38,800 nucleotides of DNA from positions 1 to 38,800 of IMG/VR virus record IMGVR_UViG_3300009183_000184. One strand, written 5' to 3'. The stretch's first letter is position 1. Every line of letters begins with the position of its first letter. The stretch comes from a virus. This document shows positions 38,744-38,800 of this stretch, piece after piece. A model generated the notes under the pieces. That model saw only the letters and a program-made list of their open reading frames with translations. It had not been told where the DNA came from and made no database searches. The translations under genes and the position numbers were made by a program.

Positions 38744-38800
38744 GCCCTGTTAGCACAGTGGTAGTGCGTCTGTTTTGTAAACAGAAGGTCGTAGGTTCAA
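38744..38800 (+). tRNA. tRNA-Thr (anticodon UGU), truncated by window end
   Basis: The 5' acceptor GCCCTGT, D-stem GCAC/GTGC, anticodon stem TCTGT/ACAGA with loop TTTGTAA (anticodon TGT) and the start of the T-arm (GTAGG TTCAA) are present. The 3' acceptor lies beyond the window. It is five bases from tRNA-Arg. Confidence 0.9.

Overview
The window reads as most of a tailed double-stranded DNA phage genome (Caudoviricetes, short-tailed podovirus type). A complete morphogenesis cassette runs on the + strand, a compact early/replication block runs on the - strand, a second short early block on the + strand ends in two tRNA genes, and coding density is very high with many ATGA/TAATG overlaps. The host cannot be named. 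Promoters are of the sigma-70 type (TTGACA / TATAAT-like). Almost no start codon has a recognisable Shine-Dalgarno sequence, and several early mRNAs look leaderless, which suggests a host tolerant of SD-independent initiation. No DNA polymerase, RNA polymerase or integrase is visible, so replication probably relies on host machinery recruited in a lambda O/P-like way.

Layout. 1-582 (+): tail of one CDS plus two small genes, separated by promoters. 583-892: no gene; it holds a strong terminator hairpin with a promoter nested in it, then a leader. 893-16915 (+): two unassigned genes, large terminase, portal, scaffold, SU10-type major capsid protein, connector/adaptor, small beta-rich and fibre-like proteins, nozzle-like tail protein, tail fibre and two internal-virion-like proteins. 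16902-29852 (+): a single 4316-residue polyvalent (multi-toxin/enzyme) virion-type gene taking a third of the window. 29849-30903 (+): holin and spanin-like protein. 30863-37337 (-), in transcription order: HTH protein, O-like initiator with an internal iteron origin, coiled-coil protein, small protein, DnaC-like helicase loader, ERF annealase, endolysin, RecE-type PD-(D/E)XK nuclease, HTH protein, several tiny ORFs, metallophosphoesterase, winged-helix-like protein. 37390-38800 (+): small membrane protein, RusA resolvase, two unknown genes, tRNA-Arg(UCU) and a truncated tRNA-Thr(UGU).

How it works together. Eight early-type promoters share one architecture: TTGACA followed at once by 6-8 C and exactly 18 bp to a -10 hexamer. 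They sit in or next to the 3' ends of upstream genes. Terminators lie next to the following promoter, so the early region is built of insulated transcription units. The initiator binds iterons in its own gene, the DnaC-like protein would load the host helicase, and ERF, the RecE-like nuclease and RusA form a recombination set. The giant protein probably rides in the virion and delivers effector domains at infection.

Most novel items: the C-tract promoter family, the terminator hairpin whose 5' arm is a promoter, the iteron origin inside the O-like gene, and recurrent Q-P-A-D-type motifs at the module boundaries of the giant protein.
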